Assembly (NCBI RefSeq): GCF_018531425.1 | Contig: NZ_JAHBOI010000005.1 | Span: 310,001 to 374,000, forward strand | Direction: 5' to 3' | DNA from: Paenarthrobacter sp. DKR-5 | Lineage (GTDB): Bacteria > Actinomycetota > Actinomycetes > Actinomycetales > Micrococcaceae | DNA: 64,000 bases | Part shown: one piece after another, positions 9,140 to 17,959 of the stretch | How positions within the stretch are numbered: position 1 is the first letter of the stretch | Layout of the letters: every line of letters starts with the position of its first letter | Translations under genes and position numbers: made by a program | Notes under the pieces: generated by a model | What the model was told of the DNA's origin: nothing | What the model saw: only the letters and a program-made list of their open reading frames with translations | The model's database searches: none

Positions 9140-10006
9140 TCAGCCCTTGACGGCCCCGGTGAGTCCTCCGACGATCCGGCGTTCGAACAGGCTGAAGAAC
9201 ACCAGCGCGGGGATCATGGACAGGGATGTGAACGCGAGCACTTGTGCGGTGTCCGTGGAGTATTGCGACGAGAACGCCTGCACCCCGAGCGGGAGGGTGA
9301 AGGAGGCCTCGTGGTTCAGGATGAACAGCGGCAGCAGGTAGCTGTTCCAGCTGCCGATGAAGACCAGGATCCCGGTTGTGATCACACCCGGCAGCGAAAG
9401 TCGCAGCACCATGCGGAAGAAGAACCCGAGCCGGCTGCAGCCGTCAATGAACGCGGATTCCTGGATCTCGTCCGGGATGGCGCGCAGGAACGGCACGAGG
9501 ATGATGATCGTCGTCGGCAGCGCGAAAGCGATCTGCGGCACGATGATGCCCACCAGCGAGTTCATCAGGCCCAGGTTGCGGACCACGATGTAGAGCGGCG
9601 TGATCGCGACCGTGATCGGGAACATCAGCCCCGCTGCGAAGAGCGAGTACAGGGCACCGCGTCCCCGGAACCGGTACCGGGCGAGGACGTAGCTGGCCAT
9701 CAGGCCCAGGCCGACGGCTCCCACGGTGGTCGCCGCGCCGACGATTGTCGAGTTCAGCACCTGGCGCCAAAACACACCCCCGCCGATGACGGAGAGGTAG
9801 TTGCCGACGTTCCACGGGTTCGGGAAGCCGGCCGGGTCGGTCGTGATCTGCGCGTTGGTGCGGAAGCCGCCGAGGATGATGTACGCGATCGGAGCGAGCA
9901 TCAGGGCGATGACGACGAGCGCCACGAAGTAGACGACGGGGGAGCCCCATGGCAGGCCCTTCTGCTGGGCCCGGCGGTGCGCCCGGGCGGAGGCGACGGC
10001 GGTCAT
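9140..10006 (-). CDS. Carbohydrate ABC transporter permease, MalG type
   Basis: 288 residues with six predicted membrane helices. The cytoplasmic EAA loop is present as ESAFIDGCSRLGFFFRMVLRLSLP in shortened form (EAA replaced by ESA, conserved DG), and the end GLTGAVKG is typical of MalG-like subunits. It pairs with the MalF-type permease encoded just upstream, which it overlaps by four bases (ATGA). Together with the binding protein it would import xylo-oligosaccharides. No ATPase gene is in this operon. Confidence 0.9.
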   Translation of the reverse strand: MTAVASARAHRRAQQKGLPWGSPVVYFVALVVIALMLAPIAYIILGGFRTNAQITTDPAGFPNPWNVGNYLSVIGGGVFWRQVLNSTIVGAATTVGAVGLGLMASYVLARYRFRGRGALYSLFAAGLMFPITVAITPLYIVVRNLGLMNSLVGIIVPQIAFALPTTIIILVPFLRAIPDEIQESAFIDGCSRLGFFFRMVLRLSLPGVITTGILVFIGSWNSYLLPLFILNHEASFTLPLGVQAFSSQYSTDTAQVLAFTSLSMIPALVFFSLFERRIVGGLTGAVKG

Positions 10007-11022
10007 CGCGCCTTCCTTTCTGTTAGGGCACCCTCGGTGTCGCGGCGGAGCACGAAGCGCTGGTACAGCAGCGCCACCACGAGGGAAATGAGGAAGATCA
10101 CCACGGCGACGGCATTGCCGTACCCGTAGTTGCCGGCGTTGCGGCCGTTGGTGACCATGTAGGTTGCCATGGTCGAGGTGCCGGCGGTCGACGAAACGTA
10201 CTGGCCCCAGATGATGTAGACGAGGTCGAACAGCTGCAGCGCCCCGATGATCGACAGGAACACCCAGATCCGCAGCGTCGGCCCGAGCAGCGGGAGGGTG
10301 ATGCGCCGCTGGATCTGCCAGTAAGAAGCGCCGTCGAGCGCGGCTGCCTCGTAGAGCTCCTCCGGGATGCTCTGCAGGCCGGCGAGGAACAGGATGACCG
10401 CAAAGCCGATGTACTTCCAGGTGAGGATGCCCATCAGCGTCCAGACCGCGACGCTTGGATCAGCGAGCCAGTCGTGGGCCACCCAGCCGAGTCCGGCGTT
10501 CCTCAGGAAACCGTTGAGGCCGCCGTTGGTCTGCAGGATGAGGCTCCAGCCGGTGCCGACCACGACCTCGGAGATGACGTACGGCACGAAGATCAGCACG
10601 CGGATGATTGACTGGCCGCGCATCTTGCGGTTCAGCAGCAGTGCCAGGAGGATGGCCGCCGGGCCCTGGAGCACGAGGGACATCACGACGATTACGGCGT
10701 TGTGGCCCAGGGCCTGCAGGAAGGCCGGGTCCTGCAGGATCACCAGGTAGTTCTGCAGGCCGACGAAGTTGGTCGGCGGTCCGTACCCGGCCCAGCGGAA
10801 GAAGCCGTAGTAGGCCGCCATCACGACGGGGAAGATCACGAAGGCGACAAAGACGACGACCGCCGGTCCCGCCAGGATTGCGATCTCCAGCCGGCCGGAC
10901 CAGTCGATGCCGCGGCGGCGCGGCTTCGATGGGAGCGGCGCGACTGCGCCGCTCCCATCACGCCGCGCGAGATCCGCTGTCGACACGGGGCCGGCCGAGG
11001 TTGTCTCGCGGGTGTTGCTCAC
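10003..11022 (-). CDS. Carbohydrate ABC transporter permease, MalF type
   Basis: 339 residues: a polar N-terminal tail of about 45 residues, then six membrane helices. The EAA loop reads EAAALDGASYWQIQRRITLP, with the invariant Gly. Coupled by a four-base overlap to the MalG-type gene and 11 bp after the binding-protein gene. Forms the translocation pore for oligosaccharides delivered by the lipoprotein. Specificity is inferred from the neighbouring xylanase, esterase and GH3 genes. Confidence 0.9.
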   Translation of the reverse strand: MSNTRETTSAGPVSTADLARRDGSGAVAPLPSKPRRRGIDWSGRLEIAILAGPAVVVFVAFVIFPVVMAAYYGFFRWAGYGPPTNFVGLQNYLVILQDPAFLQALGHNAVIVVMSLVLQGPAAILLALLLNRKMRGQSIIRVLIFVPYVISEVVVGTGWSLILQTNGGLNGFLRNAGLGWVAHDWLADPSVAVWTLMGILTWKYIGFAVILFLAGLQSIPEELYEAAALDGASYWQIQRRITLPLLGPTLRIWVFLSIIGALQLFDLVYIIWGQYVSSTAGTSTMATYMVTNGRNAGNYGYGNAVAVVIFLISLVVALLYQRFVLRRDTEGALTERKAR

Positions 11023-11033
11023 GGAAGTTCCTC

Positions 11034-12320
11034 TTAGCCCTTCTTGGCGGCGTCATTCGCCGTCTGGATGAACTTCTGCGGGTCGCTTTTGCCGGCGAGC
11101 ATGTCGACGACGGCGACGTTCAGCGCGTTGCCGATGTTCTGGCCGAGCACCGTGTCGAGCCACTGGGAGACGTAGGGCGCCGCGTTGTAGGCCTTGAGGA
11201 TCTCCTTCAGGTACGGCTCGGTGACCGACTTCTGTGCCTCGGAGTTCACCGGGGGAGCGTTGAAGGCCTTGTAGTAGGCAACCTGCTGCGGTGTGCTTGC
11301 AATGAAGTTGAGGAAGTCAACGCATTCCTTCGGGGCCTTCACGGAGCACGAGAACCCGTCAACACCGCCCATGATCGCGGCCGGGTCGCCCTTTCCGCCG
11401 GAAACTCCGGGGAAGGGGTACCACGAGAGGTCAGGCAACGGCTTCTGGTTCGGCGTAAGCGAAGCGATCACTCCGGGATCCCAGGCGCCCATGAGTTCCA
11501 TCGCCGCCTTGTGGTTCGCGAGCAGGCCGGCGGAGCTGCCGGCACCCTGCTGTGCCGACGTCGTCAGGAAGCCGTCGTTGAAGGGCTTGGTGGCTGCGAA
11601 GCTCTGCACATCCTGTGCTGCCTTGAGCCAGCACGGGTCGGAGAAGTCCTTCGAGTCGGCCGTCTTCTGCATCGTCGCGGCGTCGCACTCGCGCATCGAG
11701 AACCAGTAGAACCACATGGCGGCCGGCCAGGCATCCTTTGCGCCCAGTGCGACGGGCGCCGCACCCGTCGACTTCAGCTTGGCGACGTCGGCTTCCAGGT
11801 CGCTGATGGTGGCGGGTGCCGAGGTGATCTTGGCCGACTTGAAAAGGTCCTGGCTGTAGAACAGACCGCCCGGAAGCACCGCGAGCGGCATTGCCCAGAC
11901 TTTGTCCTGGTACGTTTCCGCCTTGAAGGAGCCGTCCGAGATCACCTTCTTGGTGTCCTCGGATGCCTTGCCGGTGAGGTCCATCAGCTGTCCTGCCTGG
12001 ACCATGGCGGCCATCTTGCCGCCGCCGCGCTGCATGAAGATGTCGGGAGCATCCCCGGAGTTGAGGGCTGTCTGGAGCTTGCCGTCCAGATCCTCGTTCT
12101 GGATCGCTTGGATGTTGATCGTGACATTGGGGTGTGCCTTCTCGAAGTCCGCGACAGCGGTCTTCCAGAACTGCAGCCCAGGGCCGGTTGTGGAGTTCTC
12201 CCAGAGCGACATGGTCACCTTGCCGTCAGAGGAGCCGCCGGAAGGGCCGCCGCAGCCGCTGAGGGCCAGCGAGCCCAACACCAGAACCGCTGCCCCTGTC
12301 AGGAGCTTTTTGGCTTTCAT
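11034..12320 (-). CDS. Extracellular sugar-binding lipoprotein of the xylan-locus ABC importer
   Basis: 428 residues. Lipoprotein signal peptide with lipobox LALSGC near residue 23, so it is anchored outside the membrane. The rest is a family 1 solute-binding protein fold (KVTMSLWENSTTGPG, NVTINIQAIQNEDLDGKLQ, QRGGGKMAAM). First gene of the operon running to the xylanase; its 217-bp upstream gap is shared with the divergent LacI-type regulator and contains the palindrome at 12499. Ligand inferred as xylo-oligosaccharide. Confidence 0.9.
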   Translation of the reverse strand: MKAKKLLTGAAVLVLGSLALSGCGGPSGGSSDGKVTMSLWENSTTGPGLQFWKTAVADFEKAHPNVTINIQAIQNEDLDGKLQTALNSGDAPDIFMQRGGGKMAAMVQAGQLMDLTGKASEDTKKVISDGSFKAETYQDKVWAMPLAVLPGGLFYSQDLFKSAKITSAPATISDLEADVAKLKSTGAAPVALGAKDAWPAAMWFYWFSMRECDAATMQKTADSKDFSDPCWLKAAQDVQSFAATKPFNDGFLTTSAQQGAGSSAGLLANHKAAMELMGAWDPGVIASLTPNQKPLPDLSWYPFPGVSGGKGDPAAIMGGVDGFSCSVKAPKECVDFLNFIASTPQQVAYYKAFNAPPVNSEAQKSVTEPYLKEILKAYNAAPYVSQWLDTVLGQNIGNALNVAVVDMLAGKSDPQKFIQTANDAAKKG

Positions 12321-12498
12321 CTAATTCCACCCTGTTCTCTTCGTTGAGCGGCGCCCCGTCTGGGCGCGCTTAGGAGGCAGGATCGTGCCCGGGAATGAGA
12401 GAGGATGAGTCCTTCAGCTTCAGCCGGGTCCGACCTAAAAGTGTCCCGGATCACTCCGGACCCCTGAAGCTTCGCAAGGGCCGAAGGGCCCGTCAAAC

Positions 12499-12510
12499 GT
12501 TTTCGAAAAC
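12499..12510. promoter_or_regulatory. LacI-type operator candidate
   Basis: Perfect 12-bp palindrome GTTTTCGAAAAC with a central CG, as in LacI/CcpA-family operators, 27 bp before the regulator start and in the gap shared with the sugar-operon binding-protein gene. Likely binding site of the adjacent regulator, controlling itself and possibly the xylan operon. Confidence 0.6.
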
Positions 12511-12537
12511 CTTTTCCATGAAGTACGCTCGGGCCCT

Positions 12538-13557
12538 ATGAGAAGGCGCGCAACTATCCGTGACGTGGCCGAGGCAGCCGGCGTTTCGGTCTCCACCGTG
12601 TCCAAGGCGGTCAACGGCCGCTACGGGGTGGCAGTGGAAATGACCGAACGGATCCTGCGGATCGCGCGGGAGCTCGGCTACGAGTCGAGCCTCGTCGCCA
12701 GCAGCATGCGCTCCCGGAAGACAGGGGTTATTGGCGTCCTCGTGGCCGGTTTTGAGCCGTTCAGCGCGGAAATCCTGAAGGGTGTCGGGTCCGCCCTGAG
12801 CGGTTCCGGGTACGACCTTTTGGCCTACAGCGGGTCGCGCCAGTCCTCCTCCGAGGGCTGGGAACGGCGATCGCTCAGCCGCCTGAGCGGCACCCTCATC
12901 GACGGTGCCATCATGGTCACGCCCACCGTCGTGAACGTGAGCGCCGAGGTACCCATCGTCGCCATCGACCCGCACACTGGCCGCGTGGATCTGCCGACCG
13001 TCGAGTCCGACAGCCTGGGCGGCGCCCGGAGCGCCACCAGGTTCCTGATGGAACTGGGCCACCGAAGGATCGGTTTCGTCGCGGGCCGGCCAGACCTGCG
13101 CTCAGCCGCCGCCAGGGAGGCCGGTTACCGCCATGCCCTCTCTGAGGCGGGGATCCCGTTCGACCCCTCGCTGGTCGTGGTCGGCAACTATGAGACGGAA
13201 TCTGCCCGGGAAGCAGCGCACCGCCTGCTCAGTAGGCCGGACCGGCCGACCGCTGTCTTCGCCGCCAATGACCTCTCCGCGATCGTCGTCGTCGAAGTCG
13301 CCCGGGAGCTCGGTCTGGAGGTGCCGCGCGACCTCTCCGTGGTGGGCTTCGACGACATTCCGGAGGCCGCTCGGCACGCCCTGCCGCTCACGACGGTGCG
13401 CCAGCCCATGGGCCGCATCGGCGCCGCCGCAGCCGCCCTCGTCGTCGCCCTGATGAACGGCGAGACCCCTGAAACGACCCAGATCAAGATGCCCACAAGG
13501 CTCATTCCCCGCGCCACGACGGCGCCGCCCAGCCTCCCCGGCCGCAGGGCCGTTTAA
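12538..13557 (+). CDS. LacI-family transcriptional repressor of the xylan locus
   Basis: 339 residues. N-terminal LacI helix-turn-helix (TIRDVAEAAGVSVSTVSKAV, residues about 5-24) with hinge, then a periplasmic-binding-protein-like sensor domain (GVIGVLVAGFEP, SVVGFDDIPEA). Divergent from the xylan-utilisation operon, so it probably represses that operon and releases it on binding a xylo-oligosaccharide or xylose. ATG start at 12538. Normal family length. Confidence 0.9.
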   Translation: MRRRATIRDVAEAAGVSVSTVSKAVNGRYGVAVEMTERILRIARELGYESSLVASSMRSRKTGVIGVLVAGFEPFSAEILKGVGSALSGSGYDLLAYSGSRQSSSEGWERRSLSRLSGTLIDGAIMVTPTVVNVSAEVPIVAIDPHTGRVDLPTVESDSLGGARSATRFLMELGHRRIGFVAGRPDLRSAAAREAGYRHALSEAGIPFDPSLVVVGNYETESAREAAHRLLSRPDRPTAVFAANDLSAIVVVEVARELGLEVPRDLSVVGFDDIPEAARHALPLTTVRQPMGRIGAAAAALVVALMNGETPETTQIKMPTRLIPRATTAPPSLPGRRAV

Positions 13558-13560
13558 ACA

Positions 13561-13597
13561 GGTTTCCCCTTGCCAGACGTGCCGGCAAGGGGAAACC
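13561..13597. terminator. Bidirectional terminator between LacI regulator and TusA-like gene
   Basis: GGTTTCCCCTTGCC pairs perfectly with GGCAAGGGGAAACC (14-bp stem, nine-base loop), placed between two convergent genes and able to stop both. Confidence 0.75.
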
Positions 13598-13629
13598 GAA
13601 ATGTGTCGCGGTGTGCCCGCGGGCGCGGG

Positions 13630-13857
13630 TCAGGCCTTCTGGACCGTGATGGACCATTCCGCGTCGCCGGTCTTGCTGAAATCCGTCACCGGGTACCCGT
13701 TCTCGGCCGCCCAGCGCGGAATCGCGTCCGTGGCCTGCGTGCAGTCGAAGTTGATCACCAGCTCGTCGCCGCCAGTGAGGGTCGCCATGGCGTCCTGCGC
13801 TTCAATGAGGGGGAACGGGCAGACTTCGCCGTTGGTTTCGAGGGTTACCTTTGCCAT
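13630..13857 (-). CDS. TusA/SirA-family sulfur carrier protein
   Basis: 75 residues, the usual TusA size. The signature CPFP (Cys13-Pro-x-Pro, in GEVCPFPLIEA) carries the sulfur-binding cysteine near the start of helix 1. TusA-like proteins pass persulfide sulfur between partners. Here the gene is downstream of a YeeE/YedE transporter on the same strand, a common pairing for thiosulfate or other reduced-sulfur uptake, so this copy probably accepts sulfur from that transporter rather than acting in tRNA thiolation. Confidence 0.88.
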   Translation of the reverse strand: MAKVTLETNGEVCPFPLIEAQDAMATLTGGDELVINFDCTQATDAIPRWAAENGYPVTDFSKTGDAEWSITVQKA

Positions 13858-13919
13858 TATGTGTGACCTTTCGGGGCCGGGTCCGGCCCGCTTTGAGAGT
13901 GATCCGAATGCGAGGAGAA

Positions 13920-14984
13920 CTAGGCGTTGCTCAGCACGCGGGCAGGTGCTCCGGTGGAGGCGGGGGCGCTCCGCCGCTTCGGGATGGTCAGCTTCGCGGC
14001 CACTCCGGTGCCCAGGAGCATGAAGACCAGCGCCGTCCAGCCTTGGAAGCTGAACTCCGCGGTCTGGACCATGGCGTTGCCGATGGTGCAGCCGCCGCCG
14101 AGCGCCGCGCCGATGCCCATCAGGGCTCCGCCGCCGAGGCTCTTGAGGACCGTCGTCGCGTCAGGGACCCGGACGCGGAACTCTCCGCTGCCCTTCGCCG
14201 CAATGAAGGAGCCGAGCAGAATGCCGACCACGAGGAAAACGCCCCAGTCAATGAGGCTGGTCTTGCCGCTCACGAGATAGTTGACCAGGTTCGAGGAGGG
14301 AGTGGTGATGCCAAGTCCGTCCTTGCGACCGCTGGCCCAGCTTAGCGGCCAAGCGGCGATCGCGATCAGGCCGATCACGACGGCCGTGCCGAAAGCGCCC
14401 CACCGCTTCTCGAACAGCAGGTGCGCAAGCCCCGTACGCGACGCCGGAAGGGCGGCGAACTTGAGTTTGGGCTTGCTGAGGTGGTGCCGGACGGCCAGCC
14501 CGACGCCGACCGCGAGCAGTGCTACCAAAACCCAGGGGGAGACCCCGAGGACCTGGTAGAAGTTGTTCTCCTTGATCGTCACTGAGCGCACCGCGGTGTT
14601 GAAGCCGGAGAGCGCGCCGGTCTTCATGATTGCGCTGAACAGCGCGTACGTGATCAGCGCGAGCCAGCTGCCGACCAGGCCTTCACCCGAGCGGTAGTAG
14701 GTGCCGGTTGCACAGCCGCCGGCGAGCACGATCGCGAAACCGAAGATGAAGCCGCCGACGATGGTCGCCAGCCACGGGAACGCCGGTGTCTGCAGGTGGA
14801 TGACGCCGAGGGCGTCGAGGGCAAAGACCCCCACGCTCTGGACGGCGACGACCAGCAGGAAGGCACTCAGCCAGCGGGTGTTCCTGTTCACCCACACGTC
14901 ACGGAACGCGCCCGTGACGCAGAATCGTCCACGTTGCATCGCAAAACCAAGTGCGATGCCAACGAATAAGCCGGAAATAAGCAT
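13920..14984 (-). CDS. YeeE/YedE-family sulfur (thiosulfate-type) transporter
   Basis: 354 residues, about nine or ten membrane helices in two pseudo-symmetric halves. It keeps the cysteine motifs known from thiosulfate transporter TsuA/YeeE: QRGRFCVTGAF near residue 20, GGCATGTYYRSGEG near 90 and GGGCTIGNA near 310, which relay the sulfur anion through the membrane. The TusA-like gene follows 62 bp downstream. Imports a reduced sulfur compound such as thiosulfate; the exact substrate is inferred from family. Confidence 0.88.
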   Translation of the reverse strand: MLISGLFVGIALGFAMQRGRFCVTGAFRDVWVNRNTRWLSAFLLVVAVQSVGVFALDALGVIHLQTPAFPWLATIVGGFIFGFAIVLAGGCATGTYYRSGEGLVGSWLALITYALFSAIMKTGALSGFNTAVRSVTIKENNFYQVLGVSPWVLVALLAVGVGLAVRHHLSKPKLKFAALPASRTGLAHLLFEKRWGAFGTAVVIGLIAIAAWPLSWASGRKDGLGITTPSSNLVNYLVSGKTSLIDWGVFLVVGILLGSFIAAKGSGEFRVRVPDATTVLKSLGGGALMGIGAALGGGCTIGNAMVQTAEFSFQGWTALVFMLLGTGVAAKLTIPKRRSAPASTGAPARVLSNA

Positions 14985-15268
14985 GTGGGCCCCCTTTAGG
15001 TCGCGCGGCAGAATGCTCGCAGCTTCAGTACGCTAGGCCTCCCGCAGCAGGGCGGTAAAGCTGTATTGCGCCGCGTGAACGCGTGTGAACTCCCGTGACG
15101 GCCTGGCTTGACGGTGTGTTTTGGGGCGGTCCGATGCTGAACGCAACGGCCGTTGGGCCCGGGACAGCCGGAGCGGCGAGGAGTTGAATGTGCTCCAGTG
15201 CGTCAACGCACTGCCGATTGCAGCCGCCTCCCCCGGGGGCGGTCTGCTTTGCAAAGGAGCAAAGGATT

Positions 15269-15472
15269 ATGGCAGGAATCGAAGACCATTTCGACATGGC
15301 GTACCACGGCAAGTCCGGTGAGGAGCTGGCCTCCTCGCCCGTCAGTGCGCTCAAGGGCGTGACGGACGCGGACGCAGAACATCTGAAGGCAGCATTCGGC
15401 ATCACCACGGTCAAGGACCTCGGGACCAACAAGTTCTTCCTCTGGGCCCAGGAGGTCGCCAACGCCAAGTGA
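15269..15472 (+). CDS. Small helix-hairpin-helix-like protein
   Basis: 67 residues from ATG 15269, with AAAGGAG ten bases upstream; the longer frame from 15188 has no binding site. The sequence SALKGVTDADAEHLKAAFGI followed by VKDLGTNKFF resembles a single helix-hairpin-helix motif that contacts DNA non-specifically or mediates protein contacts. No catalytic residues. Followed directly by two strong overlapping hairpins, so it is probably a one-gene transcript. Function unknown. Confidence 0.6.
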   Translation: MAGIEDHFDMAYHGKSGEELASSPVSALKGVTDADAEHLKAAFGITTVKDLGTNKFFLWAQEVANAK

Positions 15473-15494
15473 GCGCTGGAGAGTATGACCGGAG

Positions 15495-15536
15495 AAACGG
15501 GAATGCCCCCGGTGGAAACCGGGGGCATTCCCGTTT
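15495..15536 (+). terminator. Very strong terminator hairpin
   Basis: A perfect 19-bp stem (AAACGGGAATGCCCCCGGT and its complement) with a GGAA loop, 22 bp after the stop of the small HhH-like gene. The right arm ends in CCCGTTT and is reused by a second hairpin. Confidence 0.85.
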
Positions 15537-15557
15537 GTCCCTCAAGGGACAAACGGG
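15530..15557. terminator. Second hairpin overlapping the first
   Basis: CCCGTTTGTCCCT pairs with AGGGACAAACGGG (13 bp, two unpaired bases at the turn). Its left arm shares seven bases with the right arm of the preceding hairpin, so the two structures exclude each other. Confidence 0.5.
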
Positions 15558-16026
15558 GTTTAGACGCTGTTCGAAATCTCGACGCTGGCAGGAACGGGCA
15601 CGGGGCCTCCCTGGCGGCCGGCCCTGCGGCAACGCGCCGCGTATGAATGCCGACACACGCGGAGTTTAGGGCTTGCACTGCAACGCGGCGAGGCTCGAAA
15701 GGCCTGCGGTGCGGTGGGGAAAAGAAGGTGGCGCCAGCCTTCTTCTTAAGCCGACACCACACAAACCCCTCGGCCGGGGCGCTGGCCGCAATCGTTGCTG
15801 TCCGGTACGTCCACGGAGTTGAGGATGATGACGGTCCGTACGAACGCAGCGGACCGCCACCACTAAATCCAGCATATTGAATGCCGGAAAAGTACACGCC
15901 GAGGCCTCATGTGTTCTTCCTCACGGGCGAGCTCGGAGGAACTGCGGCCCCGTCGTCGGTGGAAGGGTCCCGCCGCCGTGGGTGTGCGCCCGCGTGGAAC
16001 GCCGTGTGACGCGCACGAATACCGGC
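15558..16026. other. Intergenic stretch without convincing gene
   Basis: About 470 bp. Short frames exist on both strands (for example 15647-15880 plus) but none has a ribosome-binding site or recognisable motif. I see no RNA gene or repeat here. Confidence 0.4.
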
Positions 16027-16521
16027 TCAGCGGCCGCGGACCCGGTTCAGGAACAGCTGGCTGCGGGACTGAACGCCGAGGATCTGTCGCTTCACGACTT
16101 CTGCCGGGTCCGGGTGGATGCCGTTGGCGGGCGGTTCAACGCGGGCGTTCGCGGAGCATTCAAAGCCGGCGCAGATCAGCGTCCCGACGGTGTTGCCGTC
16201 GCGTCCGGGCTTGCCGGCCCGCCGGGCGACCCACAGGAGCACGTCCTCCTTGGAGAACACGTCGCGACAGATTTCGCACAGCACTGAGCGGTTCTTCTTG
16301 GCCCCGCCCTCGGGGGCGCGGAGCATGATGCCGGTGAGTGCACCGCCGTCGGGGATGATGAGATAGCCGCGCAGCGGCATTTTTTCGTCACGCCAGCCCA
16401 GGAAGTCCAGCGCCTCCCAGTCGAGGGTGTCGAAGTTTTTGGGCAGGTTGAGCCTGGCCGCTTCGGAACGGCTCGCGTTGATGAATGATGACCGGATCTG
16501 CTGGGCACTGATTTTTTGCAT
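16027..16521 (-). CDS. FBP-type (elongation factor G-binding) treble-clef zinc-finger protein
   Basis: 164 residues. The C-terminal half carries the FBP treble-clef zinc finger: CEICRD near residue 81 and CAGFECSANAR near 115. Proteins with this finger (FusB/FusC in staphylococci) bind EF-G and release it from stalled ribosomes, giving fusidic-acid protection; actinobacterial versions are common chromosomal genes of unproved role. The N-terminal part (QQIRSSFINASRSEAARLNLP) is helical, as in the family. ATG start at 16521. Single gene. Confidence 0.8.
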   Translation of the reverse strand: MQKISAQQIRSSFINASRSEAARLNLPKNFDTLDWEALDFLGWRDEKMPLRGYLIIPDGGALTGIMLRAPEGGAKKNRSVLCEICRDVFSKEDVLLWVARRAGKPGRDGNTVGTLICAGFECSANARVEPPANGIHPDPAEVVKRQILGVQSRSQLFLNRVRGR

Positions 16522-16904
16522 GGTAGAGCTCTTTCAGGAAGGTTCGCTGGTGCCCCGAATCACTGAGGGAGGGGGCCTTGTTCTGCGAATCAGCCGATCC
16601 AGCCGCTCCGGACCCGTGTAAGAGGGCGATGCCTCACGACGGGTACAGCGAGGAACGCACGCGGGTGCCGGCGGCTAGCGCCGCACCGGGGTGCCGGACC
16701 GGGCTGATGACGAGGACGCGATGCAGGCCACAGCGGCCACCTCGCTCACCATGGCTGCACTTGCCGATGCGGCGTGCATGCTCATTCCCCCTGTCCGAAA
16801 AGCCCAACGTTTGTCATCCTCGCAAATCGCGGTGCTTCCCGCAATGCCGACGCCACCTTAAGGCGATCCGGCCGACCGGCCGGTCGGCCGCGGGCCTGGA
16901 CCGG
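16522..16904. other. Intergenic region with a perfect palindrome
   Basis: About 380 bp without a convincing gene. It contains a perfect 22-bp palindrome centred at 16879/16880 (core GGCCGACCGGCCGGTCGGCC, 16870-16889), 15 bp beyond the stop of the repeat-protein gene; it may act as its transcription stop or as a protein-binding site. Confidence 0.4.
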
Positions 16905-17959
16905 CTAGCCCTCCATCCGCCAGGTGATGAGTTTCAAGGTCCCGTTGCCAGCGCGCACGGCGGTTGTGAGGTTGTTCGAAGTGGGCACGGCCAAAGCAAT
17001 TTCACTGACCGCGCCAGCCTTGTCGTCACTGTCGCCCGTTCGTTGGATGGTGCCGCTATTCGGGTCGACGTCCCAGCTGATGAGCTTCAGGGAGCCGTTG
17101 CCTGCACGCACCGCCGTCACGTATCGGGCTTCGCCGAAACGGGAAATGCAAATACAGGTGGCCTCGCCGGCTTGACTGCCGCTGTCGTGGAGACGCTTGA
17201 TCTGTGTACCGTCGGCCGACATCGACCAGCTGATGAGCTTCAACGAGCCGTTGCCCGCCCGGACCGCTGTGAGGAGTCCGGCCATCGCGATTTCGCTCAC
17301 TTCTCCGGCTTGGTCGTCGCTGTCACCTAGCCGCGAGATATTTCGGCCGTCTTCGGAGATGCCCCAGCTGATGAGTTTGAGGTTGCCGTTACCCGCCCGA
17401 ACCGCTGTCAGCACAATGTTCGGCGTCGGGACCGATACTGCGATGAGGCCACTTCTCCGGCTTGGTCGTCGCTGTCGCCGAGGCGGGTGATGACTCCTGT
17501 GGCGCCGTCGAGCGCCCAGCTAATCAGCTTCAGCGAGCCGTTGCCGGCCCGAACTGCCGTGACCAGGTCCGCTGCTGTCTTCGCCGGGCCGGGGACGATG
17601 GTAACAATGCTGGCCGCACCGGCATGACCGTGCGTGTCCTTGAGGCGGGTGATGGGTCCCGAACCGTTCCCGTCGTCCCAGGAAATGAGGAGCAAGTCTC
17701 CGCTGCCATCCCGGACGGCTGTCACGGTGCGGTTCCGGTTCCTCGTGACGGAAATTGCGCTTACCGCTCCCGCCTGGTTGTCGCTGTCGGAATCCCGGGT
17801 GACCGGCCCGGGACTGCCGGTGCTCCAATTGATCAGTTTCAGATCACCGGATCCTGTCCTCACTGCCGTCAGTGAGTAAAAGCCGAGGTCTTCAACAGTG
17901 ATATCGGTGGCCTCGCCAGCCAGCGCTCCGCTGTCGCCAATCCGAGTGAAAGTAGTCAT
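16905..17959 (-). pseudogene. Seven-repeat beta-propeller-like protein, interrupted by a one-base deletion
   Basis: Two frames join into one gene of about 350 residues. ATG 17959 reads three and a half repeats, then leaves frame near 17445; the rest continues in the next frame to the stop at 16905. The unit is about 48-52 residues: TRLGDSDDQAGEVSEIA, a variable strand, then TAVRAGNGSLKLISW and a short loop. Seven copies are present, the number needed for a seven-bladed propeller. Where intact repeats have six bases between GAAGTG and ATC, this one has five. No signal peptide or membrane segment; no family recognised. Could be a real frameshift or a sequencing error; restored, the protein would be a cytoplasmic or non-classically exported propeller. 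Confidence 0.75.

Noticed and set aside
10608-12347. 579-residue plus-strand open frame
   Set aside because: Antisense to the MalF permease and the binding-protein gene; no domain visible.
15647-15880. Small plus-strand frame of 77 residues
   Set aside because: No ribosome-binding site and no motif; not enough evidence for a gene.
16905-17959. Regular DNA repeats that could suggest a CRISPR array
   Set aside because: The period is about 150 bp, the repeats vary and they are in coding frame; they encode protein repeats.
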